DNA of 64,000 nucleotides from Takakia lepidozioides. Lineage: Eukaryota; Streptophyta; Takakiopsida; Takakiales; Takakiaceae. The position numbers and the translations under genes were made by a program. Positions 54,650 through 64,000 of this stretch are shown piece after piece (position 1 is the first letter of the stretch; every line of letters starts with the position of its first letter). A model generated the notes under the pieces. That model ran no database searches. It was not told the origin of the DNA and worked only from the letters and a program-made list of their open reading frames with translations. Where the stretch lies: contig CM060731.1 in assembly GCA_030704615.1 (NCBI GenBank), positions 3,410,001 through 3,474,000 of the forward strand, in the 5' to 3' direction.

Positions 54650-55245
54650 TGATTTGCAGAGGCTACCAACAAAATACTATGTACTATCTTGGCTAAGATA
54701 GTCAATGCAAACAGAACGGATTGGGATACAAAGCTGCTGACAGCTTTGTGGTCATACAGGACTTCATATAAAGTCACCACTAAGTATACACCATTCCAAT
54801 TAGTTTATGGTATGGAAGCTTTACTTCCAGTGGAATTCCTGTTACCTACCATGAGAACGGAATGGGGAAAGAGAATGGAATTAAAAGATTCAATTAAGGT
54901 CAGGAAACATGAATTATACCATGTGGAAGAAGTACGTGCTGATGCAGCTGATAACATGACCAGAATTCAGATGAAGAGAAAAGAACAGTTTGATGAAGGC
55001 AAATTAAAGACTTTTAAGACGGGAGATTTGGTTCTCTGGTTGCAGAAGAAGGGAAAGATTAAAGCTTCTAAGCTTAAATCACCATGGAAAGGACCTTATG
55101 TCATACAGAAGATGTATGATAACAACACCGCCATGTTACAAACCATTAACAAAGAGATGCTGGGAAGAGTCAATGCCAATAAGTTGAAGGGGTACAGTGG
55201 TATCCATGACAAACCATTGCAGCATGATTTGCATGTTGAAACGCA
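54650..55245 (+). mobile_element. Ty3/gypsy integrase C-terminal fragment
   Basis: The frame opens FAEATNKILCTILAKIVNA, carrying the third catalytic acidic residue of the DDE core, then WSYRTSYK and TPFQLVYGMEALLPVEF. The C-terminal domain has FKTGDLVLW, KLKSPWKGPYVI and GRVNANKLKGY. It is 5' truncated, with no RT or RNase H. A related integrase N-terminal part lies at 62.4-63.0 kb in reverse orientation. Confidence 0.85.
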
Positions 55246-55559
55246 GAAGCAGTCACGGGCTGCGCCAGTGATACCAACGGATTTGTTTTGTCACGTTGAG
55301 ATGTCCCAAACCGCGAGGCCCCAGCACGGGTGTTTGTTACCGTTGGAAAGCCCTCGACGAGGAGGGGAGCACGGGCTTGGTCTCATGACTTTTGGACCTG
55401 TGGTGTGGAAGATGTGGAATTCCAAGTACTTTTGGTCGCTAGAAATTCATAAAAAATAGCAAAAATGACAAAGTGGGCATTCCTGGGACAGTGGTTGGAG
55501 GAGATATCAAAGGAAAGGTATCCGGTTCAAATCTGGTCATAGGCTCTGTGGAAAAAAAC

Positions 55560-55850
55560 TTACTTAGATGACATTGGACACTTGGGCCAACGACACAGGC
55601 TACCCTAGGGCCTAGAGGTTGCACTTGGGCATCAACATAGGAGACGCACTTGGATACGTAGGAAATTGCACTGGACATAGGAGATTGGACTTGGGTTTAG
55701 ATGACACTGGACACTTGGGCCAATGGCATAGGCTACCCTAGCGGTCGCGTTGGGCCTCGACATAGGAGACACAATGGGATACATATAAGATCTTACACTT
55801 GGGCTTAGATGACAGTGGACACTTGGGCTTAGATGGCAAAGACTAGGAGC
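55560..55850. repeat. tandem repeat after gypsy fragment
   Basis: TTAGATGACACTGGACACTT, GGGCCAATGGCATAGGCTACC and GACATAGGAGACACA recur with a period of roughly 120 bases (about 55565, 55697, 55806). The copies are diverged. This could be retroelement 3' non-coding sequence. Confidence 0.6.
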
Positions 55851-56502
55851 ACTTGTCGCTAGGATGAGCATATATGACCAGGGCGGGCAGTACAAGCACG
55901 ACACAGCCTATCACAGCCCATCACGCACTAGAAGCATTCGTGTTTTTCCGAATCGACTGCATGTCCAAAACCACTGAGAGAACAACTTTGAGATGTTTGT
56001 TACTATTGTACAGTTGTAACGGATAAATTCGCATTTCTAATGGCGGATAGAAGTTGCATCAATGACTCCGCAGTCGGCGCAATATTCGTGGCGATTTAAT
56101 TCAATTATGTAAATTGTTTTTTTTTTTTAAAACAACAATTACAAGTGGTTTTAAGCACTAGAGAACGACTCTTAACAACTAGGCATTCATTGCACACCCT
56201 ATTCAAAAATGGAATTTTTATAAGTGCTCCACATGGATCATGACGTGGAATATGTATCTCTGCCCGCTCAGCTGCACCGTGGTGGTTCTTACGAACCAAT
56301 CCCACATTACCTGACTACAGATATAAGCACACACAAAGGTCTTCTTGGGTTCATGGTCAGTCTAATCCGCAATGGGTCATGACACAAGGTAGAGGACAAT
56401 GTGGTGAGGGCACCTTCTTCTTCAAGCTATTTCAGCCTGTTTTGCCGAGATGTAGTGTCGTGGAGTGCGATGCTTGCAGGGTATGCATAGCAGGGACGTG
56501 GG
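55851..56502. other. unassigned segment
   Basis: Contains ACACAGCCTATCACAGCCCA near 55905, the same unit as the minisatellite at 62.0 kb, and a poly-T run near 56120. No gene is seen. Confidence 0.4.
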
Positions 56503-57290
56503 ATGGAGGCTTTGGAGACCTATGAAGTTGCGAAGGGAGAGTTTGATAACATGGCTGAACGAGATGTTGTCTCAAGGAACACGCTGAATCTTGCAAGATA
56601 TGGCCAGCATGTGTGCGGGATGAGGGCATTGGAGACATATGAGCAAATGTTGCGAGAAGGGGTGCAGCCTAACCGGGTCATGTTCATTTGTGTTTGCAAT
56701 GCATGTGCAAACTTGGCAGCCCTGGAGACTTGGTAAAGGGCAAAGAGGTCCATCGTGACATCGTCAAAGCTGGAACTGTACCAGATGTAACAATACCTCG
56801 TCGACATGTATGCCAAACGTGGGAGCATTCCCTTGTGGACAAGGAGTGTTTCAACAATATGGCTGAGCGAAATGTGGTGTGGTGGAACGTGATGATCGCA
56901 GGACATGCACAACATGGGCGGGGATTGCGGGTTTTGGAGACCTATGAGCAAATGATGTGGGTCTAGGGGGTGAAGCCCGAGCACATTATGTTTGTTTGTG
57001 TTTGTAGTGCATGTGCGAGCCTGTTGGAGAAGGGCAAAGAGGTCCATGGTTGCATCGTCAAAGCTGGAATTGAGGTAGATGTCATTTTGAACATGAATAC
57101 CCTTCTAGATAGGGAGTGTTCAACAATATGGCTGAGCAAAATGTGGTGTCGTGGAAAGTGATGATCGCAGGACATGCACAACAGGGGCGGGGATTGCAGG
57201 TTTTGGAGATCTATGAGCAGTTGATGTGGGAGGGGGTGAAGTCCGACCACATTACGTTCAGAGAGTTCAAATGCCTCTCCACCATGACCT
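56503..57290 (+). pseudogene. PLS-type pentatricopeptide repeat pseudogene
   Basis: Successive PPR motifs are readable but broken: MAERDVVSRNTL, ALETYEQMLREGVQPNRVMF, VCNACANLAALE, GKEVHRDIVKAGTVPD, NNMAERNVVWWNVMIAGHAQ, HGRGLRVLETYEQMM, EGVKPEHIMF-like, SACASLLEKGKEVHGCIVKA. Stop codons and frame changes occur near 56735, 56965 and 57115. Organelle RNA-binding PPR proteins of this class are common in plants, and this copy cannot make one. A related piece lies at 59930. Confidence 0.75.
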
Positions 57291-57293
57291 TGC

Positions 57294-57788
57294 TTAGCTA
57301 ACCATGCCTTGCTGATGTTGTTGTCTTGCACTTGAGCTGTTTTTGGACACTGGCTGAACATCCACAAGGCGGCTCTGCTCGAGAGAGAAATCAGCTTGAA
57401 TGCAGGGGCAGATTTTGAGATCACAATCACCACTCAGAACGTTGTTCTTTGCACCGGCATGGCATGTCAGCATGCATATCAGCCCAAACTCATTATTCCG
57501 TGAGCCTTCCACTGCCGGAGTGTGCCCATTCAAGCCAAATCTTCGAAATGCAGGGATGGAACGAGGTTTTGAAACCAGCATTGCCCAACTGGATACCCAA
57601 TTCAGCTCCGCATCTTGGTCCATTAATCTGCTGCACATTGTGAAGTTTTCTGCCCGTTCACCGCAAGTTGAAGAAGGAGTATTCTTAAAACACGGGTACT
57701 CATAATCTGAAAATGGCTCTAGCTTATGTTGCTTGAGTGCGAATATGAGTGTGGTTGGCTTGGCACCTTTACATCTGGTCCATCCCAC
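57294..57788 (-). CDS. hypothetical ORF, unrecognised
   Basis: A 164-codon minus-strand frame with FGLNGHTPAVEGSRNNEFGL and a Cys-containing stretch. It directly abuts the PPR remnant. No domain is recognised, and it could be an exon of a gene spanning to 59.4 kb or non-coding. Confidence 0.25.
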   Translation of the reverse strand: MGWTRCKGAKPTTLIFALKQHKLEPFSDYEYPCFKNTPSSTCGERAENFTMCSRLMDQDAELNWVSSWAMLVSKPRSIPAFRRFGLNGHTPAVEGSRNNEFGLICMLTCHAGAKNNVLSGDCDLKICPCIQADFSLEQSRLVDVQPVSKNSSSARQQHQQGMVS

Positions 57789-58176
57789 TCGATATGATGA
57801 GCAGGTTCAGTTTGACTTCTCTCACACAAAAGACGCTGCCAAGATGGGGTTTGTTGCCCTAGATGACTTCCTGTCATTGTTCTGGGCTGCAACATACAAT
57901 TAATCTGGCCCATGGCGAGGGGCCTTGCCTTCCACCAATCATCTGTAAGTCCTGTGAAACTGTTTTTGTGGCAGTTTGTAAGCAGTGGGCAGCGGGCTGT
58001 TGTAGGATTTGATGAACTCAATGTCGTATACTGACAGCAACCCCTCATCTCTTATGCAAGCATTCAACAAGCCAGGTTGACTGCAGAGCATATTCAGCCC
58101 CCCACGTTTCTAGTTGCCTAATGTTCTTCATCTCCTGGGCAGAGCATTTTCCAGGCTCTCCATCTGTGATGACACA

Positions 58177-58686
58177 CTATCTTCTCATGTGGTTCAGCTT
58201 CTGGTCTTGCTCTTGTTTGCACCACCCCAATGAAGGGCAGTTCCCACCTGCTTGATTCTCTCCATATGGTTGTCTTGGCAGGGTTTCCCACAACCGCCTT
58301 TCCTTTTCAGACTGCCAGTCATCAGCCTCGTTCTCCAATGCTTCACTTTCTTCCCAAGTGAAGTGCTCTCCTCTTTTATGCTTCAACGTCCCTGCAGGTG
58401 TTTTTTCCTTCATCTCCCGTGGTGCTTTCAAATGAATGAGCACTGATTTGCATCTGTTGGCAACACTTACGGTGTCCCTTTCCTTGCATGCCACTGCAGG
58501 CCCGTCATTGACTTTCTTGGCAGGGAAGTCTCCTCCTTCTCCCTCATTTTCTGGCTTTGTTGGTGCCCCACTCACCATGCTATCAGGGCTGCATTTATTT
58601 CGTGTTGTTGCGCCAGCCAAGGGCGATCTTTCACTAGTCCGATTGTTGCAACAGCTGATTGGAGTCTTCTTGGCAGAGTCTCCCAC
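58177..58686 (-). CDS. hypothetical hydrophilic ORF
   Basis: A 169-codon minus-strand frame, rich in Lys, Glu, Pro and Ser: PTKPENEGEGGDFPAKK, KRGEHFTWEESEALENEADD, WQSEKERRLWETLPRQ. The highly charged composition is protein-like, but I recognise no family. It lies between PPR-derived fragments. Confidence 0.35.
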   Translation of the reverse strand: MGDSAKKTPISCCNNRTSERSPLAGATTRNKCSPDSMVSGAPTKPENEGEGGDFPAKKVNDGPAVACKERDTVSVANRCKSVLIHLKAPREMKEKTPAGTLKHKRGEHFTWEESEALENEADDWQSEKERRLWETLPRQPYGENQAGGNCPSLGWCKQEQDQKLNHMRR

Positions 58687-58936
58687 GAGCTCCCATCAAT
58701 TTCAGGCATCAGGTTTTCTACCCTGCCCTTCACTTTTCATAAGCGAGGTGCCTGTCTTCCTCCCTTTCACTCTTCAGCCTCTCAGGCAGATTTTTCTTCA
58801 TGCGATTGTTGCTCCCATACTTCCAGTCCTTGTTTAATTTTCTCCAGCCATCACCCCTCAGATTTGACAAGGTATTGCTGCCCTTCCTTGTGTCTTTCCT
58901 CACTCCCAGCTGCTGGTTTTATCCCAGATTCACCTC

Positions 58937-59395
58937 TCATCCTTGCTGGGGTTTTGCTTGCCAAACAGCCCTTGTGTGGGGAACTTCAATGAAAGGCAAC
59001 ATCTCATTCTCAGCTCCTGTCTTTACCTCTTTGCAGCAGTCCAGCCTCGGATGCCTCACTTTCTGATTGCTAGGTTGCATTCTTCGACGCCAACCTTTGA
59101 CAAGAAAGTGTGCTCCATCTTCCTCATCTTCTACTGGTTCCCTTGATGCTTCACCTCGTATGTCTTCCTCCTCATGTTTTAGCAGCAGCTCCCATGCTTG
59201 AATTGCTACTTTTCCTCGTAGTTGATCTTGTGCTTTCCTTTTTCTCCGTAGCTTAATCAACTGTTTTGTCTTGGCAGCTCCTTGCCATGAGTGCCTTGTC
59301 TCACTGCATCTCCCTTGGCTGCCCACCATCCGTGGAGTCTTTCTTGCACCATCATTTTGACCCTCGTTGGCATGCACTTTGTTGTGATGCCCCAC
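58937..59395 (-). CDS. hypothetical charged ORF
   Basis: A 152-codon minus-strand frame with KLRRKRKAQDQLRGKVAIQA and LLLKHEEEDIRGEASREPVE. It is basic, then acidic, with predicted helices. It may belong with the ORF at 58177 to one gene or one captured fragment. Family unknown. Confidence 0.35.
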   Translation of the reverse strand: MGHHNKVHANEGQNDGARKTPRMVGSQGRCSETRHSWQGAAKTKQLIKLRRKRKAQDQLRGKVAIQAWELLLKHEEEDIRGEASREPVEDEEDGAHFLVKGWRRRMQPSNQKVRHPRLDCCKEVKTGAENEMLPFIEVPHTRAVWQAKPQQG

Positions 59396-59879
59396 ATGTA
59401 TTTGCTGCTCCCTTTAATCATCAACATAGTGCTCCAGAGCCAGTTCCTCATTGTTGACTAGTTGATCTTCTCAGCCCTTGGACCCCATTTTCCCTTCTCC
59501 CATGTTGCCTCGTCTTTCTGCTTCATCATTTGCTTTACTTGCACGATGTTGCTTCTTCCCTATACTCATCATGTGTTGTGGCTCTTTCCCATGTTACACT
59601 CACTCCCATCACACGTTGTGCAGTTGATAAGACTGAGATGAATTGATGCAGGATAGGGGGAGGGCTTGCTGGTGTATGTTGTCCGATAGGCCCCACGCAC
59701 AGAGTCAAAGCTGGAAGTCAGCCTTGCAAGGACCCAAGTGAGATAAGTCTGGTGGGGGTAGCATCTTGGGGGATGGTAGTTAGGGCAATGTGTATCTAGG
59801 GCAATATATGTCATAGCAGCGGGTGATGTGCTGCCAATTTTGAGGATAGAGACAGCCTGTAAGCTGTAGATTTGTATCA

Positions 59880-60075
59880 GTGGTTTCTTCTGACACATAT
59901 TGCTCCCAGTTTGCCACAACCAATTTTGTTTTGTTTTGTAGTGCATGTGCGAGCCTGCTGGGAAGGGCAAAGAGGTCCATGGTTGCATCGTCAAAGCTGG
60001 AATTGTGGCAGATGTCATTTGAACAATACCCTTGTGGACAGGGAGTGTTCAACAATATGGCTGAGCGAAGGATCG
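59880..60075 (+). pseudogene. PPR fragment
   Basis: FCSACASLLG is followed, in shifted frames, by GKEVHGCIVKAGIVADVI-like and FNNMAERRIE sequence. At the DNA level it matches 57000-57140, so it is a second copy of the same PPR segment. Confidence 0.6.
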
Positions 60076-60090
60076 AGTGTAATGACTGCT

Positions 60091-60642
60091 AATGAAGGTA
60101 CCTTCTTCAATTTCACCTTGTTGTCCCCAGTTATCATAATCGCCCCTAATTATTTATGTCTGAATTCTGCAAGTTAGTTGGTTGAGTGAAGTTTTGATAG
60201 TTTGGAGTGACTTTGACATGATTCTGCCAATGTGACAACAGGAAAGTATCAGAAAATAGGTAAACACAGACGAGGAGAAGTTTGGAATGAATACTTTTCT
60301 GACCCCAGTCAATGGTGGGACAATCGAGGCAAGAAGGTGAATGTTTGTTGGATTATAGAGAGTAGCAGATGCAATTGAGCGTAGGAACTAGTGTGATAAG
60401 TTGAGTTGGGTGCTTCCTAGAACAAGTCTAGGCTGTCATCGTCAACTGCTAGCAACAAGGCAAGGTTGTATGCTTGATTCGTGCGAGGCATGGATAGCTA
60501 AAGGAGCAAGGATAGAGTGTGTGTGCAGATTCACCCAAGAGGGCCGGACTTCAAGCTCTAGATTAACTATGAAGCTACAAGAAACCTGCATGGGTAGATG
60601 GTCAACTGGCAGCATCGGCACATTGATAAATCAGACATTGTT
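60091..60642 (+). repeat. tandem duplication, unit 1, with PDF-like motif
   Basis: About 550 bases that recur at 60643. It includes the coding-like stretch YQKIGKHRRGEVWNEYFSDP and then SQWWDNRGKK at about 60246-60338. This matches the core of the PDF motif of plant OSB (organellar single-stranded DNA-binding) proteins, which typically read W-x-FF-x-P-x-WWDNR-x-x-K. The frame continues to a stop near 60375. Confidence 0.6.
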
Positions 60643-61165
60643 AATGAAGGCATCTTCTTCAGCACATTTCACCCTATTTTTCCCTCTTATTAGAATCGGC
60701 CCAAAATTTCCATGTTGAATTCTGCAAGTTAGCTGGTTGAGTGAATCTAGTTTGGAGTGACTTTGACATGATACTGCTATGTGACAACAGGAAAGTATCA
60801 AAAAACAAGTAACAGACATGAGGAGAAGCTGTGGAGTGAATACTTTTCTGCCCCCAGTCAATGATGGGACAACCGAGGCAAAAATGTGAATGCCTGCTAC
60901 ATTTCAGAGAGTAGCAGACGCAATTGAGCATAGGAACTAGTGTGATAAGCTGAGTTGGATATTTCCTAGAACAAATGTAGGTTGTCATTGTCAGCTACTA
61001 GCAACAAGGCAAGGATGAATGCATGATTTGTGCAGGGGCATGGATAGCTGAAGGAGCAGGGATAGAGTGTGGTCCAGATTCATCCTAGAGGGCCAAATTT
61101 CAAGCACAAAATTATCTATGATTCCCTGTGGATCAATAACTACAAGAAACCTCCATGGGTAGATG
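60643..61165 (+). repeat. tandem duplication, unit 2, decayed
   Basis: A direct copy of unit 1 at visibly high identity with scattered substitutions and small indels. The PDF-like stretch here reads SEYFSAPSQ, then a stop replaces the first Trp, then WDNRGKN, so this copy is inactivated. Confidence 0.65.
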
Positions 61166-61179
61166 GTCTATTCCGTGGA

Positions 61180-61350
61180 ACTCACTGAAGTCTTGCATTA
61201 TGAGGATCAGAACTGCTTGACAGCTTACTTGCACGAGGCCTTGACCCTTAGGCAATCCCAGAGCAGCAGTAGCTTTTGGGCTGCTTTTTACTTTGTGTTT
61301 TTCATTTTGTCCATAAGCTCTTTGAGCTTTCCGCAGATGTAATAAAGTAC
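61180..61350 (-). repeat. dispersed repeat, copy 2
   Basis: In reverse this shares GGAAAGCTCAAAGAGCTTAT, CCCAAAAGCTACT, GGGATTGCCTAAGGGTCAA and CAAGTAAGCTGTCAAGCA with 20821-21080. A run of Met/Lys-rich low-complexity sequence (TTCATTTCATTTTG) adjoins it. Confidence 0.55.
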
Positions 61351-61983
61351 CATTTTGTTTCATTTCATTCATTTTCATTTCATTTTGTTTCATGGCATGT
61401 CTTTCATCGTTTGTGCATTTCTAATGCATGATTAGTTCTCTTGTATGGCATTACTAGTCGACTCACTACAAACACCAAAACTCCAAAGCATGAATCACTA
61501 TGAATGATTGTTCAAGTAATTTTGAGCACTTCATGTAAGTAGTAAAGCAGTGGTTGCGCCAACTTCCGCAGTCGCAATTGCCACTTGGGCATGTAGCACT
61601 GCAAGTTATGTGGTCTACTACCACGTGGCGCCCCAGGCCCGTGGCCACGTGGCAGCAGTGCTGCTCGTTGTGGCGCCGCCACGTCGGCGTCCACATCGTC
61701 GTCCACGTCCGCGTCCATGTGTCACCGCGCTTCGGTGAGTCGGTCCACTCATCCGGAGGGAAAAGTCAAAGTCAGCCCAAAAGGTCAGACACACGGGCGG
61801 CCCGCCTGGTTACGCCACGTGGTTCTTTAGCATTAATCGCATTAATCGTTGAGCAGTTGTTCGCGCGTCTGCGTCCTTTACCACTCCAATCATTGGATGT
61901 CCAACCCAACTACCACGTCTGTTGTAACTTCCAGTCGATCCCAGTTTTTTGACTTTTACGACTCAAAATGAGTCGTTACCCCA
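61351..61983. other. unassigned, CACGTGG-rich segment
   Basis: Several CCACGTGGC and ACGTCGG cores occur between 61620 and 61830. No gene is supported. Confidence 0.4.
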
Positions 61984-62009
61984 GTGGTAAATGACACGAA
62001 TGCTTCTAG

Positions 62010-62205
62010 TGACGGCGCAGCACAGCCTATCACAGCCCATCACAGTGTGGCACAGCCCATCACAGCCCATCACAGCGTGACACAACCTATCACAATCTAC
62101 CACAGCGTGTCACAGGCTATCACAGCTTACCACAGTGCCACACAGCCTATCAGAGCGTACCACAGTATGACACAGCTTGTCACAGCTCAACACAGCCTAC
62201 CAGGG
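62010..62205. repeat. ~30-base minisatellite
   Basis: CACAGCCTATCACAGCCCAT followed by CACAGTGTGG and variants repeat about six to seven times, partly in frame as QPITAHHSVA-like units. The same core occurs once near 55905. Confidence 0.75.
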
Positions 62206-62454
62206 TTACACAGTCCATAGGATCCGTGACAGGTGGACGTGGGTTAACATCCGGACAGTGGCCGGCGGAAAAATGGACGGAGGCACGTTTAGAAATGGAC
62301 ACGTGGACGCCAGAGAGAGACACACAACCGGACATGGATTGCAAAGGCAAGTGTCATCAAGGAAGAAGACAAAATTGGCCGTCAAAGTACCTACCCGGCA
62401 CATTAACTTATTATGGGCCCATTCTCACGGACAAGCGAGCAGTATTTTGATGTT

Positions 62455-62990
62455 ATGAAGAACTACACGATTTGATGGATTGCAGTCGCGAAATTTTTTT
62501 GTTGGTCTCATTAATGAAGTGACTTCCCTGATCACTGATAAATTCCAAGGGACAGCCAAATCGTGTAAGTATGTTCTCATACAGGAACCTTGTTGTGGAC
62601 TTGGCTGTGTTGTCCCTCAAAGCTTTAGCTTCCACCCACTTCGTAGTATAATCAGTGGCTGTAATTATGTACCTGTTCTGTGTATTCTTGGCTAGTGGGT
62701 TAATTGGTCCAACAAAGTCTAGTCCCCATTTCTGAAATGGTTCCGTAGGCATTGTAGGATGCAAAGCCATCTTCCCAGATCTCTGCAAAGGTCCTAGCCT
62801 CTGACATTCATCACAACTCTGACAATACTTGTGTACATCTTTGAACAAAGTAGGCCACCAGTAACCTGCCAGTAGTATCTTCATACTGGTAGTCTCTTCT
62901 CCAAAATGACCTCCAACCACTCCTTTATGAACTTCCTCCAAAACTTTATTTACTTCATGGTGGTACAAGCATCGCTTCAGCATATGGTGT
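62455..62990 (-). mobile_element. Ty3/gypsy integrase N-terminal fragment
   Basis: The minus-strand frame carries an HHCC zinc domain (EVHKGVVGGHFGEE, CQSCDECQRLG) and the DDE core's first two acidic residues (WGLDFVGPI, FISDQGSHFIN). It then breaks before the third. RT, RNase H and LTRs are absent. Confidence 0.85.
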
Positions 62991-63009
62991 TGTTCAAGGT
63001 GGGGGTGTC

Positions 63010-63678
63010 ATGATGCAAGGGCCCTCTAGTATGTCTGCTATTCCGCCTCCTGCCATAGCTGGCCAATCTATGGGGGCTCTCCCTGCTGCACAGGCTGGGG
63101 TGCCACCACATCTTGTCTCTAGCCAGTCCGTGGGTATGCATGCTAGCAATATCCCTCTTAGCAGTATCAGATCTGTGTCAACACAACCGGTGGGAGTGGC
63201 ATCCACTCTTCCCATGAGTGACATGCCACAAACCCACTTGCAGTCTACTAACCCTGCTGCTTAGCCAAGTGTGGCAATACCCGCTCTTCCCATGGGCACG
63301 GTGGCGTCACGTCTGTCAGCCTCAACTACTACAGGATCAGTCAGTAATAATAGTGTGAGTTATAATTCTGCATCTAATGTTGGATATGTGCATGGTAATG
63401 TTGCTCCCATAGTTTCCTGTTGCCCTGCTCATGGGTCTGTCCTCCCTGGTCATATCAACCATAGCCTGCCTTGTCATCTGATCCCCCAGCTGACCACTCA
63501 ACCTTACCCAGAACAACGACGCAATGGCGTGAAGCGTGAACCGCGCGAGCGTACGACACCGCGTGAAGTGAGCGCGCGAGCGTACGCTCACGGAGTGAAG
63601 CGTACGCTCACGCTGACGTGCGTGAGACACCCGCTGACGTGGCGTGAGCGTCATGTCAGCATGCTGATGTGGCGGTAA
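63010..63678 (+). pseudogene. Ser/Ala/Pro-rich reading frame with internal TAG
   Basis: Two in-phase open stretches (63010-63264 and 63271-63678) are split by one TAG. They encode low-complexity sequence with repeated SVGM, PLPMG-like and QPVGVAS-like pieces. It may be a gag-like or linker region, or non-coding. The last 60 codons read through the CGTACG repeat block and are not credible protein. Confidence 0.3.
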
Positions 63679-63715
63679 ATGATGACGTGGCACTGTCCGT
63701 CATCTGCCACGTCAG
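63530..63715. repeat. CG-rich palindromic repeat block
   Basis: GCGTGAAGCGTGAACCGCGC, GAGCGTACGCTCACG, GAAGCGTACGCTCACGCTG and several TGACGTGG cores recur. GAGCGTACGCTC is a perfect palindrome. The block resembles the ACGT cluster at 51.35 kb in density. Confidence 0.6.
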
Positions 63716-64000
63716 CATTAACATGCGCCGCCTAAAAATAACCGTGGATGGTCCTATGACCGTGGAATTAATGCAGGGAATCTTGCCTAAATAGAATCAA
63801 GACGAGCGTTGAGGCCTACAATTGCAGCATCCAACATTGTGCAATTACAAATGCTTGTTTCACTTTTACAATTACGAGGACGAAAAAATATCCTCACAAA
63901 GTGTGCGCCATAAAGGCTGCCACGGGAAGACCTTCCTCCCTCCTCAAATAACAATGAGAGTTAGGATCATCTTCAAAAGATGATTGTAAGTGCATCAAAA
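63716..64000. other. unassigned right edge
   Basis: No gene is supported. The sequence may be part of a retroelement LTR, but no terminal repeat partner is visible. Confidence 0.35.

Noticed and set aside
61984-62220. Protein made of QPITAHHSVA-like repeats
   Set aside because: Translation of a ~30-base minisatellite; the unit length happens to be a multiple of three.

Overview
The window is nuclear DNA of a green plant. It carries four convincing intron-containing genes with plant-type homology: a spastin-type AAA ATPase, a Cdc1/PGAP5-type metallophosphoesterase, cytochrome c with the plant N-terminal extension, and non-phosphorylating GAPDH (GAPN). A fifth gene is a probable PAP/fibrillin-like plastid protein. 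Long introns, very abundant degraded retroelements and PLS-type PPR debris fit a large, repeat-rich streptophyte genome (a charophyte alga or early land plant). The species cannot be fixed from sequence alone.

Layout. 1-2283: mostly unassigned, with a possible unrecognised minus-strand gene. 2284-8421 (+): MIT-AAA ATPase of spastin type in at least 11 recognisable exons; one expected exon is not found. 8422-10098: convergent intergenic DNA with a tRNA-like SINE head. 10099-23425 (-): a 13-exon metallophosphoesterase whose reading frame closes across every junction (546 codons). Its introns hold a degenerate LINE, several LINE 3' fragments and a small LTR element whose LTR contains a tRNA-like sequence. 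23426-24366: divergent intergenic region. 24367-27113 (+): cytochrome c, 3 exons. 27941-29013 (+): PAP/fibrillin-like, 3 exons. 29014-34682: long, mostly unassigned. 34683-40009 (+): GAPN, 10 exons, 496 aa, all catalytic residues present.

From about 41 kb the window is repeat-dominated. 41.8-50.2 kb is a nearly full-length L1-type LINE with a large CCHC ORF1 and a frameshifted endonuclease/RT ORF2. 51.6-54.5 kb is an unusual unit bounded on both sides by arrays of 10-11 bp-arm hairpins, with TATA-like boxes and convergent ORFs that begin with basic, NLS-like stretches. 54.6-55.2 kb and 62.4-63.0 kb carry complementary parts of Ty3/gypsy integrase in opposite orientations. 56.5-61.2 kb holds broken PPR sequence, unrecognised minus-strand ORFs, and a tandemly duplicated segment encoding a motif like the PDF motif of OSB organellar DNA-binding proteins. 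The last 2.5 kb has a minisatellite and a CG-rich palindromic repeat block.

The host genes form no operon-like unit. They are independent housekeeping genes: microtubule severing or membrane remodelling, GPI-anchor or Mn-dependent phosphoesterase function, respiratory electron transfer, plastid lipid handling and cytosolic NADPH supply.
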